From contig AP014683.1 in the NCBI GenBank assembly GCA_000828975.1, positions 1,441,520-1,505,519 on the forward strand: 64,000 nucleotides of DNA, in the 5' to 3' direction. The position numbers were made by a program, and so were the translations under genes. Position 1 is the first letter of the stretch. Each line of letters starts with the position of its first letter. This DNA comes from Burkholderiales bacterium GJ-E10 (GTDB taxonomy: Bacteria; Pseudomonadota; Gammaproteobacteria; Burkholderiales; Burkholderiaceae_F). Of the stretch, positions 18,275-29,263 are shown in pieces. The notes under the pieces are model-generated. The model saw only the letters and a program-made list of their open reading frames with translations, was not told the origin of the DNA and searched no databases.

Positions 18275-19741
18275 ATGCGGCCCTGCGGCCGATTTCCGCC
18301 GCGCAACGCGATGCTCGCGCTGGCGCTGCTGCTCGCGGGTTGCTCTCTGGCGCCGCGCTACGAGCGACCGGCGGCACCGGTAGCCCCGCGCTTCGAATCT
18401 GCGGTGCCGCGCGCGGTGGCAGGCGACGCGGTAGCGCAAGCCGCCGTCGACCTAGACTGGAACCGGTTCTTTTCCGATCCTGCGCTGCGGCGTCTGCTGC
18501 ACCGCGCCTTCGCCGACAACCGCGACCTGCGCGTCGCCATGCAGCGGATCGAAGCGGCGCGCGCCCAATACGGCATCCGCCGGGCCGACCGGCTCCCGAC
18601 CATCAGCGCGAGCCTGTCGGCGAGCCGTATGCACCTTCCTGGCGGCATGTCGCCGATCGGTAGCGGGTTCGATGCCACCGAATACGGCGCCACGCTCTTC
18701 CTGAGCACCTGGGAGATCGACTTCTGGGGCCGGGTGCGCAACCTGCAGGCGGCGGCGCTGGAATCGTTTCTGGCAACCGTCGATGCGCGGCGTTCGGTCG
18801 AAGTCAGCCTGGTGGCCCAGATCGCCAACACGTACCTGATCGAGCGCGAACTCGACGAGCGCCTGGACGATGCCCGCCGCGCCCTGGCCGCCCGCGAGGA
18901 GACCTGGCGCATCATGACGCGCCGGCATGCCGTCGGCGCAACCTCGCGGCTGGATGCCACGCAGGCCGAAATCCTGCGCGACCAGGCGCGCGCCGAACTG
19001 GCGGTCCTGGAACAGCAGAAGGCGCGCGCCCGCAACGCGATGACGCTGCTGGTGGGCGCACCGCTGCCGGGTTCCTCGACAGATCGCGCGGTGCCCCTGT
19101 CCGCGGTCGAGGCGTCGTTCGCGACCGGGCCCATGCCCGGCCTGCCGTCTTCGGTGCTGCTCGATCGTCCCGACGTCCAGGCCGCCGAACACCGGCTCAA
19201 GGCGGCCCACGCCAACATCGGGGTGGCGCGGGCCGCCTTCTTTCCGCGCATCACGCTGATCGGTGCGCTGGGGCGCGCGAGCAGCGAACTCGACGGTCTG
19301 TTCGGCGCCGACACCCAGGCCTGGCTCTTCGTGCCCACCATGTCGCTGCCGCTGTTCGACGCCGGCCGCAATCGCGCCAACCGGAACCTGGCCGAGGCGC
19401 AGCGCAACGTCGCCGTCGCCGACTATGAACGCACCATCCAGACGGCGTTCCGCGAAGTGGCGGATGCCCTTGCCGATCGCCGCTGGCTGTCGCGGCAACA
19501 GGCGATCCAGGAGGCGATGGTCGCCACGCAGACCGAGCGCGTGCGCCTGGCGCGACTGCGATACCGGAGCGGCTCCACCTCCTTTCTCGAAGTGCTCGAG
19601 GCCGAACGCGCCCGGTTCGCGGCGGAACAGGCGCTGGTGCAGACCCGGCGCGAGTACCTGTCGAGCATGGTGAGCCTGTACGCCGCGCTGGGCGGCGGAC
19701 CGGACGACGCCCGCGCACTTGTGGAAAAGGACCGACCATGA
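18275..19741 (+). CDS. NodT-family outer-membrane efflux lipoprotein (TolC-like)
   Basis: 488 residues. A lipobox LLAGCSLAPRYERP follows a short hydrophobic N-terminus, typical of the NodT/OprM class of lipid-anchored outer-membrane factors. Two homologous OEP halves carry the family features (about residues 65-270 and 280-475), including IGVARAAFFPRITL and the C-terminal half YRSGSTSFLEVLEAERARF. It would provide the outer-membrane channel for the adaptor and ABC proteins encoded directly downstream. It overlaps the next gene by ATGA, indicating translational coupling in one operon. Confidence 0.9.
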   Translation: MRPCGRFPPRNAMLALALLLAGCSLAPRYERPAAPVAPRFESAVPRAVAGDAVAQAAVDLDWNRFFSDPALRRLLHRAFADNRDLRVAMQRIEAARAQYGIRRADRLPTISASLSASRMHLPGGMSPIGSGFDATEYGATLFLSTWEIDFWGRVRNLQAAALESFLATVDARRSVEVSLVAQIANTYLIERELDERLDDARRALAAREETWRIMTRRHAVGATSRLDATQAEILRDQARAELAVLEQQKARARNAMTLLVGAPLPGSSTDRAVPLSAVEASFATGPMPGLPSSVLLDRPDVQAAEHRLKAAHANIGVARAAFFPRITLIGALGRASSELDGLFGADTQAWLFVPTMSLPLFDAGRNRANRNLAEAQRNVAVADYERTIQTAFREVADALADRRWLSRQQAIQEAMVATQTERVRLARLRYRSGSTSFLEVLEAERARFAAEQALVQTRREYLSSMVSLYAALGGGPDDARALVEKDRP

Positions 19742-20814
19742 CCCCCCCCACCCGCAGGACATGGCTGATCACCGCTGCGCTCGCCGCGGTGGCGGCGATC
19801 GCCGCCCTGGGCTGGATGCAATACCGCCGCAACGGCGAGGACGCCGGTCTCGCCAGCGGCAACGGCCGGATCGAGGCGGTCGAAATCGACATTGCCGCCA
19901 AGGTGCCCGGCCGGGTCGCGCAAGTCCTGGTGAACGAGGGCGAATGGGTCAAGGCCGGTCAGGTGGTGGCGGTGATGGACACCGACGCGCTCCAGGCGCA
20001 ACTGCGCCAGGCGGAGGCGCAGTTGCGTCAGGCCCGGAGCCAGGTTGCGATCGCCGACAGCCAGCTGCACCAACGCCGCGCCGAACAGGCGGCGATGCAG
20101 GCGGTGCTGGTCCAGCGCGAAGCCGAGCGCGACGCCGCGCGCACCCGCCAGCGGCGGTCGCGGATCCTGGCGCAGGAAGGCGCGAGTTCGCAGCAGGAGG
20201 CCGATGACGACGCGGCCCGGGTGCGCAGCGCCGAGGCCGCCGTGCGCGCCGCGCAGGCCCAGATCGTCGCCGCGCGCGCAGCCGTCGCCACATCCGAGGC
20301 GCAGTCGGCCGGCGCCGAATCCGCCGTCGACGCCGCCCAGGCGGTCGTGGCCCGCGTCCGCGCCGACATCGACGACGCCACCCTGCGGGCGCCGCGCGAC
20401 GGGCGGGTGCAGGTGCGCATCGCCCAGCCCGGCGAGGTGATCGCCGCCGGCGGCCGGGTGCTCGAGATGATCGATCTCTCCGACGTGTACATGACCTTCT
20501 TTCTGCCGACCGCGGCGGCGGGGCGGATCGCGCTCGGCGAAGAGGTCCGGCTGGTGCTCGACGCCGCGCCCCAATACGCCATTCCGGCGAAAGTCTCCTA
20601 CGTCGCCGACGTCGCGCAATTCACCCCCAAGACGGTGGAGACCGCCGTCGAGCGCGAAAAGCTGATGTTCCGCGTCAAGGCGCGGATCGCCCCGGCCCTG
20701 CTCGAGCGGCATCGGCTGCACATCAAGACCGGCCTCCCGGGCATGGCCTACGTCCGCCTCGACCCGCATCAGCCCTGGCCGGCGCGCCTGGCGCGCAAGC
20801 CCCTGCTGCAATGA
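19738..20814 (+). CDS. HlyD-family periplasmic adaptor (YhiI-like)
   Basis: 358 residues with one N-terminal membrane segment ([19 protein letters not shown]), a biotinyl-lipoyl-like half ([20 protein letters not shown]), a long alpha-helical hairpin rich in Ala/Gln/Arg (about residues 85-210) and the returning lipoyl half ([16 protein letters not shown]). This is the layout of membrane-fusion adaptors that join an inner-membrane ABC exporter to an outer-membrane factor. It overlaps both neighbours by four bases, so the operon is tightly coupled. The closest recognisable arrangement is the yhiI-rbbA-yhhJ set of enterobacteria. Confidence 0.88.
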   Translation: MTPPTRRTWLITAALAAVAAIAALGWMQYRRNGEDAGLASGNGRIEAVEIDIAAKVPGRVAQVLVNEGEWVKAGQVVAVMDTDALQAQLRQAEAQLRQARSQVAIADSQLHQRRAEQAAMQAVLVQREAERDAARTRQRRSRILAQEGASSQQEADDDAARVRSAEAAVRAAQAQIVAARAAVATSEAQSAGAESAVDAAQAVVARVRADIDDATLRAPRDGRVQVRIAQPGEVIAAGGRVLEMIDLSDVYMTFFLPTAAAGRIALGEEVRLVLDAAPQYAIPAKVSYVADVAQFTPKTVETAVEREKLMFRVKARIAPALLERHRLHIKTGLPGMAYVRLDPHQPWPARLARKPLLQ

Positions 20815-23573
20815 GCGCGCCTGCGCCCGATGCCGGGCCGCCCTCCCCGGTGATCCAGCTCCGCGGCGTCGCCCTGCGCTACGGCAAGACGCTTGCGCTG
20901 CACGACATCGATCTCGACGTTCCGGCCGGTTCCCGCGTCGCGTTGATCGGTCCCGACGGCGTCGGCAAGTCCAGTCTGCTCTCGCTGCTGGCCGGGGTAC
21001 GCGCGATCCAGAGCGGGCGCATCGCGGTGCTGGGCGGCGACATGGCCGACGCCCGGCACCGGCGCACAGTCTGTCCCCGCATCGCCTACATGCCGCAGGG
21101 CCTGGGCCGAAACCTCTACCCCACGCTATCGGTATCCGAGAACGTCGCGTTCTTCGCCCGCCTGTTCGGACAGGGCCGCGCCGAGCGCACGCAACGCATC
21201 GCCGACCTGCTGCGCGCCACCGGCCTTGCCCCCTTCACCGACCGCCCGGTCGAGCAGCTGTCGGGCGGCATGAAACAGAAGCTCGGTCTGTGCTGCGCGC
21301 TGATCCACGATCCCGACCTGCTGATCCTCGACGAACCCACCACCGGGGTCGATCCGCTGTCGCGGCGCCAGTTCTGGATGCTGGTCGACCGCATCGCGGC
21401 ACGCCGCCCCGGGATGAGCGTGGTCGTCGCCACCGCCTACATGGAAGAGGCGGCCCGCTTCGATCGCCTGATCGCCCTGCACGACGGCCGCGTGCTGGCG
21501 ACGGCGACGCCCGCAGCGCTACTGGCGCAGACCGCAACCGCCACCCTCGAAGACGCCTTCATCGCCCTGCTGCCCGCGGCGCAGCGCGCTGACCACCGAC
21601 CGGTGGCGCTCGCGCCACGGCCGACGGACGGCGACGGCGACGCCGCCATCGAGGCGCGCGACCTCACCATGCGCTTCGGCGATTTCGTCGCGGTCGACCA
21701 CGTCAGCTTCCGCATCGCCCGCGGCGAGATCTTCGGCTTCATCGGGTCCAACGGCTGCGGCAAGACCACCACCATGAAGATGCTGACCGGCCTGCTCGCC
21801 GCGAGCGCCGGCCGGGCATGGCTGTTCGGCAAGCCGGTCGATGCGCGCGACCTCGCGATCCGGCGGCGGGTCGGGTACATGAGCCAGTCGTTCTCGCTCT
21901 ACCGCGAACTCACCGTGCGCCAGAACCTGGTGCTGCATGCGCGCCTCTTCGGCATCGGCGCCATGCGGATCGCGCCGCGGGTTGCCGAGATGGCGCACGA
22001 GTTCGATCTCGACGCGGTCATCGACGCCCTGCCCGATGCCCTGCCGCTCGGCGTGCGGCAGCGGCTGTCGCTCGCAGTGGCCATGATCCACGGCCCGGAA
22101 ATGCTCATCCTCGACGAACCGACCTCCGGCGTCGACCCGGTGGCCCGCGATGCCTTCTGGCGCATCCTGATCGCGCTGTCGCGGCGCGACAAGGTGACGA
22201 TCTTCCTCTCGACCCATTTCATGAACGAGGCCGAGCGCTGCGACCGCATCGCACTGATGCACGCCGGACGGGTGCTGGCGAGCGATACGCCGGCGGCGAT
22301 CGTCCGGGAACGGGGCGCCGCGTCGCTCGAAGACGCGTTCATCCGCCATCTCGAAGCGGTCGCCGACGAGGTCGTCGAGCCCGCGCCCGCCCCGGCACCG
22401 CCACCGACCGACGTCCGCGGCAATGCGGGCGCACGGCCGCCCGCACGCTTCCAGCTCGGCCGCATGGCCAGCTACCTCTGGCGCGAATCGCTGGAACTGC
22501 GCCGCGACCCGATCCGCCTTGCCCTCTCTCTGGCCGGCAGCCTGATCCTGATGATCGTGATCGGCTACGGCATCAACATGGACGTCAACGATCTGCGCTT
22601 CGCCGTGCTCGATCGCGACCAGACGCCCTTGAGCCGCGACTACGTGCGCAACCTCGAAGGATCGCGCTATTTCGTCGAGCGGCCGCCGCTGCGCGACTAC
22701 GCCGACCTCGACCGGCGCATGCGCGCCGGCGAAATCGGGCTGGCAATCGAGATTCCGCCCGGATTCGCGCGGGACGTGGCGCGCGGCCGCCCGGTGGCGA
22801 TCGGCGCCTGGGTCGACGGCGCGATGCCCAACCGCGCCGAGACCATCGCCGGCTATATGCAGGGCATCCACAACCACTGGCTGCAGGAGCGGGCGCGCCG
22901 CGGTCCGGGCACATCGTCGGCGGCGGGCCCGGTCGCAATCGCCGTGCGCTATCGCTACAACCCCGATGTGCGGAGCCTGCCCGCGATGGTGCCGGCGGTG
23001 ATCCCGCTGCTGCTGATGCTGATCCCGGCGATCCTCACCGCGCTATCGGTGGTGCGCGAAAAGGAGATGGGGTCGATCGTCAACCTCTATGTCACGCCCG
23101 TCACCCGGACCGAGTTCCTGCTCGGCAAGCAGATCCCCTACATCGGCGTCGCGATGATCAACTTCGTGCTGTTGGTTGCGCTCGCCCGCTGGCTGTTCCG
23201 CGTGCCGATCACCGGCAGCATCTTCGCCCTGACCGGTTCCGCCCTGCTCTATGTCGCGAGTTCCACCGCCATGGGCCTGGTGGTATCGGCGTTCACCCGC
23301 AGCCAGGTCGCGGCACTGTTCGCGACCGCGGTCCTCACCATCCTGCCCGCCAACCAGTTTTCCGGCATGATCAATCCGGTGTCCTCGCTCGAGGGGCTGG
23401 GGCGCTGGATCGGCGAAGTCTACCCCACCACCTATTTCATCATCGTCTGCCGCGGCACGTTCTCCAAAGGGCTCGGGTTCGCCGATCTGCGGGGCGATAT
23501 CGCAGCGCTGGCCGCTGCCGTGCCGGTGCTGGCGATGCTGGGCGTGGCACTGCTGCGCAAGCAGGAGCGCTGA
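20811..23573 (+). CDS. rbbA: RbbA-type double ATP-binding/permease ABC protein
   Basis: 920 residues. The first ATPase has Walker [10 protein letters not shown], signature LSGGMKQKL and Walker [14 protein letters not shown]. The second has GSNGCGKTT, an atypical signature LPLGVRQRL and [13 protein letters not shown]. From about residue 550 there is an ABC-2 permease half with an extracytoplasmic domain and a hydrophobic C-terminus of about six membrane segments. The fused layout and the LPLGVRQRL signature match RbbA (YhiH), described as a ribosome-associated ATPase with a transporter-like C-terminus. Here it lies in an exporter operon, so substrate efflux is the more natural reading; the substrate is unknown. 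Confidence 0.88.
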   Translation: MSAPAPDAGPPSPVIQLRGVALRYGKTLALHDIDLDVPAGSRVALIGPDGVGKSSLLSLLAGVRAIQSGRIAVLGGDMADARHRRTVCPRIAYMPQGLGRNLYPTLSVSENVAFFARLFGQGRAERTQRIADLLRATGLAPFTDRPVEQLSGGMKQKLGLCCALIHDPDLLILDEPTTGVDPLSRRQFWMLVDRIAARRPGMSVVVATAYMEEAARFDRLIALHDGRVLATATPAALLAQTATATLEDAFIALLPAAQRADHRPVALAPRPTDGDGDAAIEARDLTMRFGDFVAVDHVSFRIARGEIFGFIGSNGCGKTTTMKMLTGLLAASAGRAWLFGKPVDARDLAIRRRVGYMSQSFSLYRELTVRQNLVLHARLFGIGAMRIAPRVAEMAHEFDLDAVIDALPDALPLGVRQRLSLAVAMIHGPEMLILDEPTSGVDPVARDAFWRILIALSRRDKVTIFLSTHFMNEAERCDRIALMHAGRVLASDTPAAIVRERGAASLEDAFIRHLEAVADEVVEPAPAPAPPPTDVRGNAGARPPARFQLGRMASYLWRESLELRRDPIRLALSLAGSLILMIVIGYGINMDVNDLRFAVLDRDQTPLSRDYVRNLEGSRYFVERPPLRDYADLDRRMRAGEIGLAIEIPPGFARDVARGRPVAIGAWVDGAMPNRAETIAGYMQGIHNHWLQERARRGPGTSSAAGPVAIAVRYRYNPDVRSLPAMVPAVIPLLLMLIPAILTALSVVREKEMGSIVNLYVTPVTRTEFLLGKQIPYIGVAMINFVLLVALARWLFRVPITGSIFALTGSALLYVASSTAMGLVVSAFTRSQVAALFATAVLTILPANQFSGMINPVSSLEGLGRWIGEVYPTTYFIIVCRGTFSKGLGFADLRGDIAALAAAVPVLAMLGVALLRKQER

Positions 23574-23575
23574 AC

Positions 23576-24700
23576 ATGCGTGCCGCCAACCTCCTCCACC
23601 TGGGCGTCAAGGAACTGCGCAGCCTGGTGCGCGAGCCGATGATGCTGGTGCTGATCGTCTATTCCTTCACGGTCGCCATCTATGCCGCTGCGACCGTCAT
23701 GCCCGAAACCCTCGACAAGGCCCCCATCGCCGTCGTCGACGAGGATCGCTCGCCGCTGTCCGAACGCATCGTCGACGCCTTTACGCCGCCTTATTTCCTT
23801 CCGCCCCGGCGCATCGACCAGGCCGAGATGGATGCACGCATGGATTCCGGCGACGACACCTTCGCGCTCGACATCCCGCCGGATTTCCAGCGCGACGTGC
23901 TCGCCGGCCGGCAGCCGACGATCCAGCTCAACGTCGACGCCACGCGCATGTCGCAGGCATTCATCGGCGCCGGCCACATCCAGGCGATCATCCTTGGCGA
24001 GGTCGAGCGCTACGCCCGCCGCCACACGATGGCGATTGCGCCGGCACCGGTCACGCTCGCGCTGCGCGTACGTTTCAATCCCGAACTCAATCCGGTCTGG
24101 TTCGGCGGAGTGATGGAACTGATCGGCCAGATCACACTGATCTCGATCATTCTTTCCGGCGCCGCGCTGATCCGCGAACGCGAACACGGCACCGTCGAAC
24201 ACCTGCTGGTGATGCCGGTGACACCGTTTGAGATCATGGTGAGCAAGATGTGGGCGACCGCGCTGGTCGTACTGGCCGCCTCGGCGGTGTCGCTCACCGG
24301 CGTCGTCGAAGCGGTCCTGCACGTTCCGATCCACGGCTCGGTTCCGCTGTTCCTGGCCGGCACCACACTGCAGCTCTTCGCCACCACCGCGCTCGGCATC
24401 TACCTCGCCACGGTTGCCCGGTCGATGCCGCAGTTCAGCCTGCTCCTGATGCTCGTCCTGCTGCCCTTGATGGTCCTGTCGGGTGGCCTCACGCCCCGCG
24501 AGAGCATGCCCGCCGCCATCCGATTCCTCATGCTGGCCGCCCCCAACACCCACTTCGTCATGCTCGCCCAGGCCATCCTCTACCGCGGCGCCGGGCTCGA
24601 CGTCGTCTGGCCGCAGTTCCTGGCGCTGGCCCTGATCGGCACCGCGCTCTTCGGCCTTTCGCTCGCCCGCTTCCGCAAGACGCTCGCGGCAATGGCGTAG
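23576..24700 (+). CDS. yhhJ: ABC-2 type permease (YhhJ-like)
   Basis: 374 residues from the ATG two bases after the rbbA stop. It has one N-terminal membrane segment (LVLIVYSFTVAIYAAATVM), a periplasmic domain containing VVDEDRSPLSERIVDAFTPP, and a C-terminal block of five or six hydrophobic helices ending near LALALIGTALFGLSLARFRK. It pairs with the permease half of RbbA to form a heteromeric channel. It is the last gene of the efflux operon; no terminator hairpin is obvious after it. Confidence 0.88.
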   Translation: MRAANLLHLGVKELRSLVREPMMLVLIVYSFTVAIYAAATVMPETLDKAPIAVVDEDRSPLSERIVDAFTPPYFLPPRRIDQAEMDARMDSGDDTFALDIPPDFQRDVLAGRQPTIQLNVDATRMSQAFIGAGHIQAIILGEVERYARRHTMAIAPAPVTLALRVRFNPELNPVWFGGVMELIGQITLISIILSGAALIREREHGTVEHLLVMPVTPFEIMVSKMWATALVVLAASAVSLTGVVEAVLHVPIHGSVPLFLAGTTLQLFATTALGIYLATVARSMPQFSLLLMLVLLPLMVLSGGLTPRESMPAAIRFLMLAAPNTHFVMLAQAILYRGAGLDVVWPQFLALALIGTALFGLSLARFRKTLAAMA

Positions 24701-24827
24701 TCAGTCCGCGTCGGTTTGCGGAGTCTTCCGCCGCGTTCCCGCCGGCCATTATCGCCTCGATCGCCCCGACCTCTGCCTTCAGGCGACCTCCTTCCCATCA
24801 ATGGCTTCGCGCCGCGCTGCTCACCCA

Positions 24828-24843
24828 TGGCATAAAAGTTGCA
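24828..24843 (+). promoter_or_regulatory. Sigma-54 (-24/-12) promoter for aer
   Basis: TGGCATAAAAGTTGCA has the invariant GG (24829-24830) and GC (24841-24842) ten bases apart and matches the TGGCAC-N5-TTGCA consensus well. It lies in the 328-bp gap between yhhJ and aer (24701-25028), which holds nothing else recognised. No TGT-N10-ACA site occurs in the preceding 250 bp, so an activator other than NifA is likely. Confidence 0.6.
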
Positions 24844-25028
24844 TGGACGTTGCCGCGAATGTCAGGACGCGGCCATGGAGGCAAGCCGACGGCAATCTGC
24901 GATGTCGGTAGACCGGATCCGCACACCGGCGCAGCCGGTTGTGATCCACCCCAGAGCAGGTTCACTTTTCGTACGCACCATGGCCGTGCGAATTTCACGC
25001 GAGATCTCCCAATCCCTGGAGCACGACC

Positions 25029-26678
25029 ATGCGGAAAAACACTCCGGTTACGCAACGCGAATTCCCGTTTCCCGAAGGTGCAACCCTCCTGTCCACGACG
25101 GACTTGAAGGGGCGATTGACCTATGCGAATTCCGCGTTCGTGGAGGTCAGCGGATTCGCCCGGGAAGAACTGCTCGGCAAGGCGCACAACATCGTGCGTC
25201 ATCCCGATATGCCTCCGGAAGCGTTTTCCGACATGTGGTCGACGATCCAAAACGGCGAACCCTGGAGCGCTCTGGTGAAAAACCGTCGTAAGGACGGAGA
25301 CCACTACTGGGTGCGTGCCAACGCCGCGGCCCAGCGGCGCAACGGTGAACTGATCGGGTACATCTCCGTGAGGACAAAGCCGACGAGTGCCGAGGCCGCC
25401 GCGGCGGAAGCGCGATACGCGAAGATGCGCGAGGGAAGGTTCGCAGGGTGGCAGATCCATAAGGGAATTCTCGTTCGCTCCGGCATCCGGTCCTGGATGT
25501 CGGCGTTCCAATTGATGCCGGCCCGCTGGCAGATACGCAGTGTGCTGGTCGCGGCTTATGTCGTTTCCATAGTGGGCGTGTTGCCTGCGGGGCTGAACAT
25601 TGCGACGCTTTCCTGGGTTGCCGCTGCGTTGCTCGCAGGGTCGGCGGCGGCTGATGTTCTGCTGGAATCGCGGATCGCACGGCCCCTGGCCGTCGTCGCC
25701 GAACAGGCCAAGAGAGTGGCCAGCGGGCAGACCGCGGATGCGGTGCCGATGAACCGGGTCGACGAAATTGGAATGCTGATGCGTTCGATCGCCCAATCCG
25801 GCCTGAATCTCAACGCGATTCTCTACGATGTTTCCGACCAGGTAGGAGGCATCGAAACAGCCAGTACCGAAATCGCACGCGGAAACGGCGACCTGTCCGC
25901 GCGCACCGAGGAAGCTGCGACCAGCCTCGAACAGACTGCCGCTTCGACAGAACAGATGGCGGGGGTCGTCAAGCAAAACGCCGAGTCGGCCAACATGGCG
26001 CGTGAACTCGCAATGACCGCGTCCGAGTCGGCAGAACGTGGCGGTACCGCGGTCGGCCACGTGGTCGACACGATGGAGGCGATCACGGCCTCGAGTCGAC
26101 GAATCGGCGAGATCATCGGGGTAATCGACGGCATCGCGTTCCAAACGAATATTTTGGCGCTCAATGCCGCGGTCGAGGCAGCGCGAGCGGGAGACCAAGG
26201 GCGGGGATTCGCGGTCGTGGCGGGCGAGGTTCGAAATCTTGCGCAACGTAGCGCGCACGCCGCCCGAGAGATCAAGGACATGATTGCCGAATCCATGCGC
26301 ACGGTCGAGTCCGGAACCAAGCTGGTTGCGGAGGCACAGGCTTCGATGGAGGCAATCGTTGACCAGGTACGGCGGGTTGCGGAACTCATTGCCGAGATCT
26401 CGGCTGCCACCGAGGAGCAGAGCACCGGGATCGCCCAGATCAACGATGCCGTCGCGAACATGGACCGAACGACGCAGCAAAACGCTGCGCTGGTGGGGAA
26501 AACAGCGGCGGCGGCGTCCAACCTGACCGAGCGGGCGAAGCGTCTGTCCGCCGCCGTGTTGGCGTTCGATCGAGGTCACGCCGAAGCCCAGAAGGTCATT
26601 GCACACGCGCGTGCCTCGGCTGCGGAAGAGGACGCATCGGTGGCGCAGGAGCGCGACGGGAGCGCGTGGCGTGGATGA
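25029..26678 (+). CDS. aer: Aer-type PAS/methyl-accepting energy-taxis receptor
   Basis: 549 residues. The N-terminal PAS domain (about 20-120) closely follows Aer: [21 protein letters not shown], then VRHPD with Arg57, His58 and Asp60 at the numbering of the E. coli FAD-binding residues, and [17 protein letters not shown] basic linker leads to a hydrophobic segment (about 165-215), a HAMP-like stretch, and a long signalling domain with the conserved hairpin tip [20 protein letters not shown]. It senses redox or oxygen status through FAD and feeds CheA/CheW. For a diazotroph, aerotaxis towards low oxygen would be useful, but coupling to nif expression is not shown by a NifA site. Confidence 0.92.
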   Translation: MRKNTPVTQREFPFPEGATLLSTTDLKGRLTYANSAFVEVSGFAREELLGKAHNIVRHPDMPPEAFSDMWSTIQNGEPWSALVKNRRKDGDHYWVRANAAAQRRNGELIGYISVRTKPTSAEAAAAEARYAKMREGRFAGWQIHKGILVRSGIRSWMSAFQLMPARWQIRSVLVAAYVVSIVGVLPAGLNIATLSWVAAALLAGSAAADVLLESRIARPLAVVAEQAKRVASGQTADAVPMNRVDEIGMLMRSIAQSGLNLNAILYDVSDQVGGIETASTEIARGNGDLSARTEEAATSLEQTAASTEQMAGVVKQNAESANMARELAMTASESAERGGTAVGHVVDTMEAITASSRRIGEIIGVIDGIAFQTNILALNAAVEAARAGDQGRGFAVVAGEVRNLAQRSAHAAREIKDMIAESMRTVESGTKLVAEAQASMEAIVDQVRRVAELIAEISAATEEQSTGIAQINDAVANMDRTTQQNAALVGKTAAAASNLTERAKRLSAAVLAFDRGHAEAQKVIAHARASAAEEDASVAQERDGSAWRG

Positions 26679-26690
26679 TGTGATTTCCTG

Positions 26691-26706
26691 TGTATCAAAC
26701 CGGACA
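26691..26706. promoter_or_regulatory. NifA upstream activator sequence for nifV operon
   Basis: TGTATCAAACCGGACA is a perfect TGT-N10-ACA site starting 13 bp after the aer stop and about 107 bp upstream of the -24 element of the nifV promoter, the normal distance for NifA action through DNA looping. Confidence 0.8.
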
Positions 26707-26811
26707 AACCACGTCATAAAACGCACCGTCCGCCGCCGCGCCCCTTCCGTCCATTCCTCGAAAATCGGACAACCCGATGTTTTTGCTGGGAAAAACTTCC
26801 CTCTTTGCGAT

Positions 26812-26827
26812 TGGCACGCCATTTGCG
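26812..26827 (+). promoter_or_regulatory. Sigma-54 promoter of the nifV-fix-nifQ operon
   Basis: TGGCACGCCATTTGCG is a near-perfect -24/-12 element with GG at 26813-26814 and GC at 26825-26826. Transcription would start near 26838, leaving a leader of about 69 nt before the nifV ATG at 26907. Confidence 0.9.
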
Positions 26828-26906
26828 GAGGATACCGTCGGATACGTGTTCTCAGTCACGATGCAAGGAGTCGCGAGGAATTCCACGAATTCCGCGAACG
26901 CCCGAT

Positions 26907-28037
26907 ATGGTTACGATTCACGACACGACGCTGCGGGATGGTGAACAGACGGCCGGCGTCGCATTCACCACCGAGGAGAAGATCGCGATCGCCCACGCGC
27001 TGGCAGGCGCGGGCGTGCGGGAACTGGAAGTCGGGGTTCCGGCGATGGGCGACGCGGAGATCGAAGACATCCGCGCCGTCGTCGCGCTGGGCCTGCCGGC
27101 GCTTACGACGGTTTGGGGACGAATGTGCGCGCAGGATCTGGGGGCCGCTGCGCGTTGCGGCGCCGATCGCATCCATCTTTCGGTTCCGGTGTCGGATGTG
27201 CAGATCGAATGCAAGCTGCGACGCTCGCGCGATTGGGTGTTGGAGCAAATTCGGGAGGTCGTTCCCCGGGCGCTGGACCTTGGCGTGGAGGTCAGCGTCG
27301 GGGCCGAGGATGCGTCGCGCGCCGACATGGACTTTCTATGCCGCTGCCTCGACGCCGCCCAGCATGCCGGGGCATTCCGCTTTCGGTTTGCCGATACGTT
27401 GGGGATTCTGGACCCGTTTCAGACCTGGGATCGCATCCGGCGTTTGCGGACCGATAGCGATCTGGATCTCGAAATCCACGCCCACGACGATCTCGGGCTG
27501 GCAACCGCCAACACGCTCGCCGCCGTTGCGGCCGGCGCGACGCACGCCAACACCACCGTCAACGGGCTGGGAGAACGCGCCGGCAATGCCGCGCTGGAAG
27601 AAGTCGTGATGGGCTTGCGCCACATCTACGGCATGAAACTTTCGGTCGATCCTCGCCACTTTCCAACGATATCGCGTCTGGTGGAACAAGCCTCGGGGCG
27701 AACGGTTGCGGCGAACAAAAGCATCGTCGGGGAGGCGGCGTTCACGCACGAGGCCGGAATCCACGTCGACGGACTGCACAAGGATCCGCGCAACTATCAA
27801 GGCTTCGATCCGGCGGAAGTCGGCCGCAGCCACACGACCTTGCTCGGCAAGCATTCGGGGTCGCACAGCGTGATCGATGCCTACGCGCGCCTCGGCGTCG
27901 CGCTTTCCGGGTTCGAAGCCGCGTGTCTTCTGGATCGAATCCGCAGCCACGCGGTGGCAACCAAACGCCCGCCGACGGTGGCGGACCTGACGCGCTTTTA
28001 TCTGGAATGGGCGCAATGCACGGAGAAAGCACAATGA
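26907..28037 (+). CDS. nifV: Homocitrate synthase NifV
   Basis: 376 residues. NifV condenses 2-oxoglutarate and acetyl-CoA to (R)-homocitrate, the organic ligand of the FeMo cofactor. The start [19 protein letters not shown] is the catalytic signature of the DRE-TIM metallolyase family; further conserved blocks are [12 protein letters not shown], the metal-binding [16 protein letters not shown] (about residues 190-206) and the glycine-rich [10 protein letters not shown]. The C-terminal part with [19 protein letters not shown] and GKHSGSHSV is typical of nif-linked homocitrate synthases. The ATG at 26907 is chosen because conservation begins immediately. First gene of the operon; its stop overlaps nifW. 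Confidence 0.96.
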   Translation: MVTIHDTTLRDGEQTAGVAFTTEEKIAIAHALAGAGVRELEVGVPAMGDAEIEDIRAVVALGLPALTTVWGRMCAQDLGAAARCGADRIHLSVPVSDVQIECKLRRSRDWVLEQIREVVPRALDLGVEVSVGAEDASRADMDFLCRCLDAAQHAGAFRFRFADTLGILDPFQTWDRIRRLRTDSDLDLEIHAHDDLGLATANTLAAVAAGATHANTTVNGLGERAGNAALEEVVMGLRHIYGMKLSVDPRHFPTISRLVEQASGRTVAANKSIVGEAAFTHEAGIHVDGLHKDPRNYQGFDPAEVGRSHTTLLGKHSGSHSVIDAYARLGVALSGFEAACLLDRIRSHAVATKRPPTVADLTRFYLEWAQCTEKAQ

Positions 28038-28396
28038 ACGTCGGAACGGATACCTTGGAGAAGCGCCTTGCCGGGCTCTCGGCGGCGGAAGAGTTTCTGG
28101 AGTTTTTTGGAATCGCGTACGACGAGGCCGTCGTGCACGTCAATCGACTGCATATCCTGAAGCGTTGGCATCAATACATCGAGCGTGAACGCCAGCAGAT
28201 CGAGGGCCTCCCCGAGGATCCGGCGCGGAGCCGGTATCGGTCTTTGCTGCAGCGGGCGTACGACGACTTCGTCGTCTCCAGCCCGGCCGCGGAAAAGGTA
28301 TTCAAAGTATTTCAGGACGCCGATGGCCAACATTTTTCGCTCACCAAGCTCTCCTCCACCCTGCCCTCGCGCACAAACGCGCCTCCCGTCCGGTAA
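28034..28396 (+). CDS. nifW: Nitrogenase stabilising/protective protein NifW
   Basis: 120 residues starting at the ATG overlapping the nifV stop (ATGA). Recognisable NifW features are [34 protein letters not shown] and the central [20 protein letters not shown] block. NifW interacts with the MoFe protein and helps keep it active in the presence of oxygen. All-alpha, soluble, no Cys. The last 20 residues ([12 protein letters not shown]) are poorly conserved. Confidence 0.93.
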   Translation: MNVGTDTLEKRLAGLSAAEEFLEFFGIAYDEAVVHVNRLHILKRWHQYIERERQQIEGLPEDPARSRYRSLLQRAYDDFVVSSPAAEKVFKVFQDADGQHFSLTKLSSTLPSRTNAPPVR

Positions 28397-28402
28397 GCCA
28401 CC

Positions 28403-29251
28403 ATGCATATCGTCGTCTGCATCAAGCAAGTTCCGGACAGCGCGCAGATTCGCGTGCATCCGGTCACCAACACCATCATGCGGCAAGGTGTGCCGGCGAT
28501 CGTCAATCCGTACGATCTCTTTTCCCTGGAAGAAGCCTTGCGCCTCAAAGATGAATACGGCGGGCGCGTGACGGTCATCACGATGGGTCCGCCTCAGGCG
28601 GAAGCGGCCTTGCGGAAATGCATCTCCTTCGGCGCCGACGACGCCGTTCTCGTGACGGACCGCGCGTTTGCCGGGGCCGATACCCTCGCAACGTCGTGTG
28701 CGCTCGCCTCCGCGATCACGCAGATCCACAAAGGCCATGCGGTCGACATCGTGTTCGCCGGCAAGCAGACGATCGATGGCGATACCGCGCAGGTCGGACC
28801 CGGCGTCGCCAAGCGCCTCGACCTGCAGCTCCTCACCTACGTTTCGAAGATCCGCTCACTGGATTTGACGTCCCGGACGATCGAAGTCGAGCGCCGCGCG
28901 GAAGGCGGCGTGGAAGGGTTGCGAACGCAGCTCCCCTGCTTGATCACGATGCTGGAAGGAACCAACGAAATGCGTTTCGCCAGCATGGACAACATGTTCC
29001 GCGCCGCCCGCCACAAGGTCCAGATCTGGGACCGGGTTGCCGCGGGAATCGAAGACGTGAGCAAGATCGGCCTGAAGGGCTCGCCCACGGTGGTGAGCAA
29101 GGTGTTCGCGCCGCAGCCGCGGGCGAACCGGGCTCAGATCATCCAGGCCGAAGGCGATGAACCGCGCGACCTCGCGATCACCCTGGTGGCACGACTATTC
29201 ACGCAACACCCGAAGCTCGCGGAGTCTCTTGGACGCCGGGCGGAATCCTGA
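28403..29251 (+). CDS. fixA: Electron-bifurcating flavoprotein beta subunit FixA
   Basis: 282 residues, ETF-beta family. The start MHIVVCIKQVPDSAQIRVHP and the AMP/FAD-region motif DIVFAGKQTIDGDTAQVGPGVA are characteristic. With FixB, FixC and FixX it forms the membrane-linked complex that bifurcates electrons from NADH to quinone and to ferredoxin/flavodoxin for nitrogenase. Six bases separate it from nifW and twelve from fixB, so it is part of one polycistronic unit driven from the nifV promoter. Confidence 0.96.
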   Translation: MHIVVCIKQVPDSAQIRVHPVTNTIMRQGVPAIVNPYDLFSLEEALRLKDEYGGRVTVITMGPPQAEAALRKCISFGADDAVLVTDRAFAGADTLATSCALASAITQIHKGHAVDIVFAGKQTIDGDTAQVGPGVAKRLDLQLLTYVSKIRSLDLTSRTIEVERRAEGGVEGLRTQLPCLITMLEGTNEMRFASMDNMFRAARHKVQIWDRVAAGIEDVSKIGLKGSPTVVSKVFAPQPRANRAQIIQAEGDEPRDLAITLVARLFTQHPKLAESLGRRAES

Positions 29252-29263
29252 AAGGAGATGGCC

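Noticed and set aside
26779-26794. TGT-N10-AAA near the nifV promoter as a second NifA site
   Set aside because: The ACA half is not met and it lies only about 20 bp before the -24 element, too close for a normal activator site.
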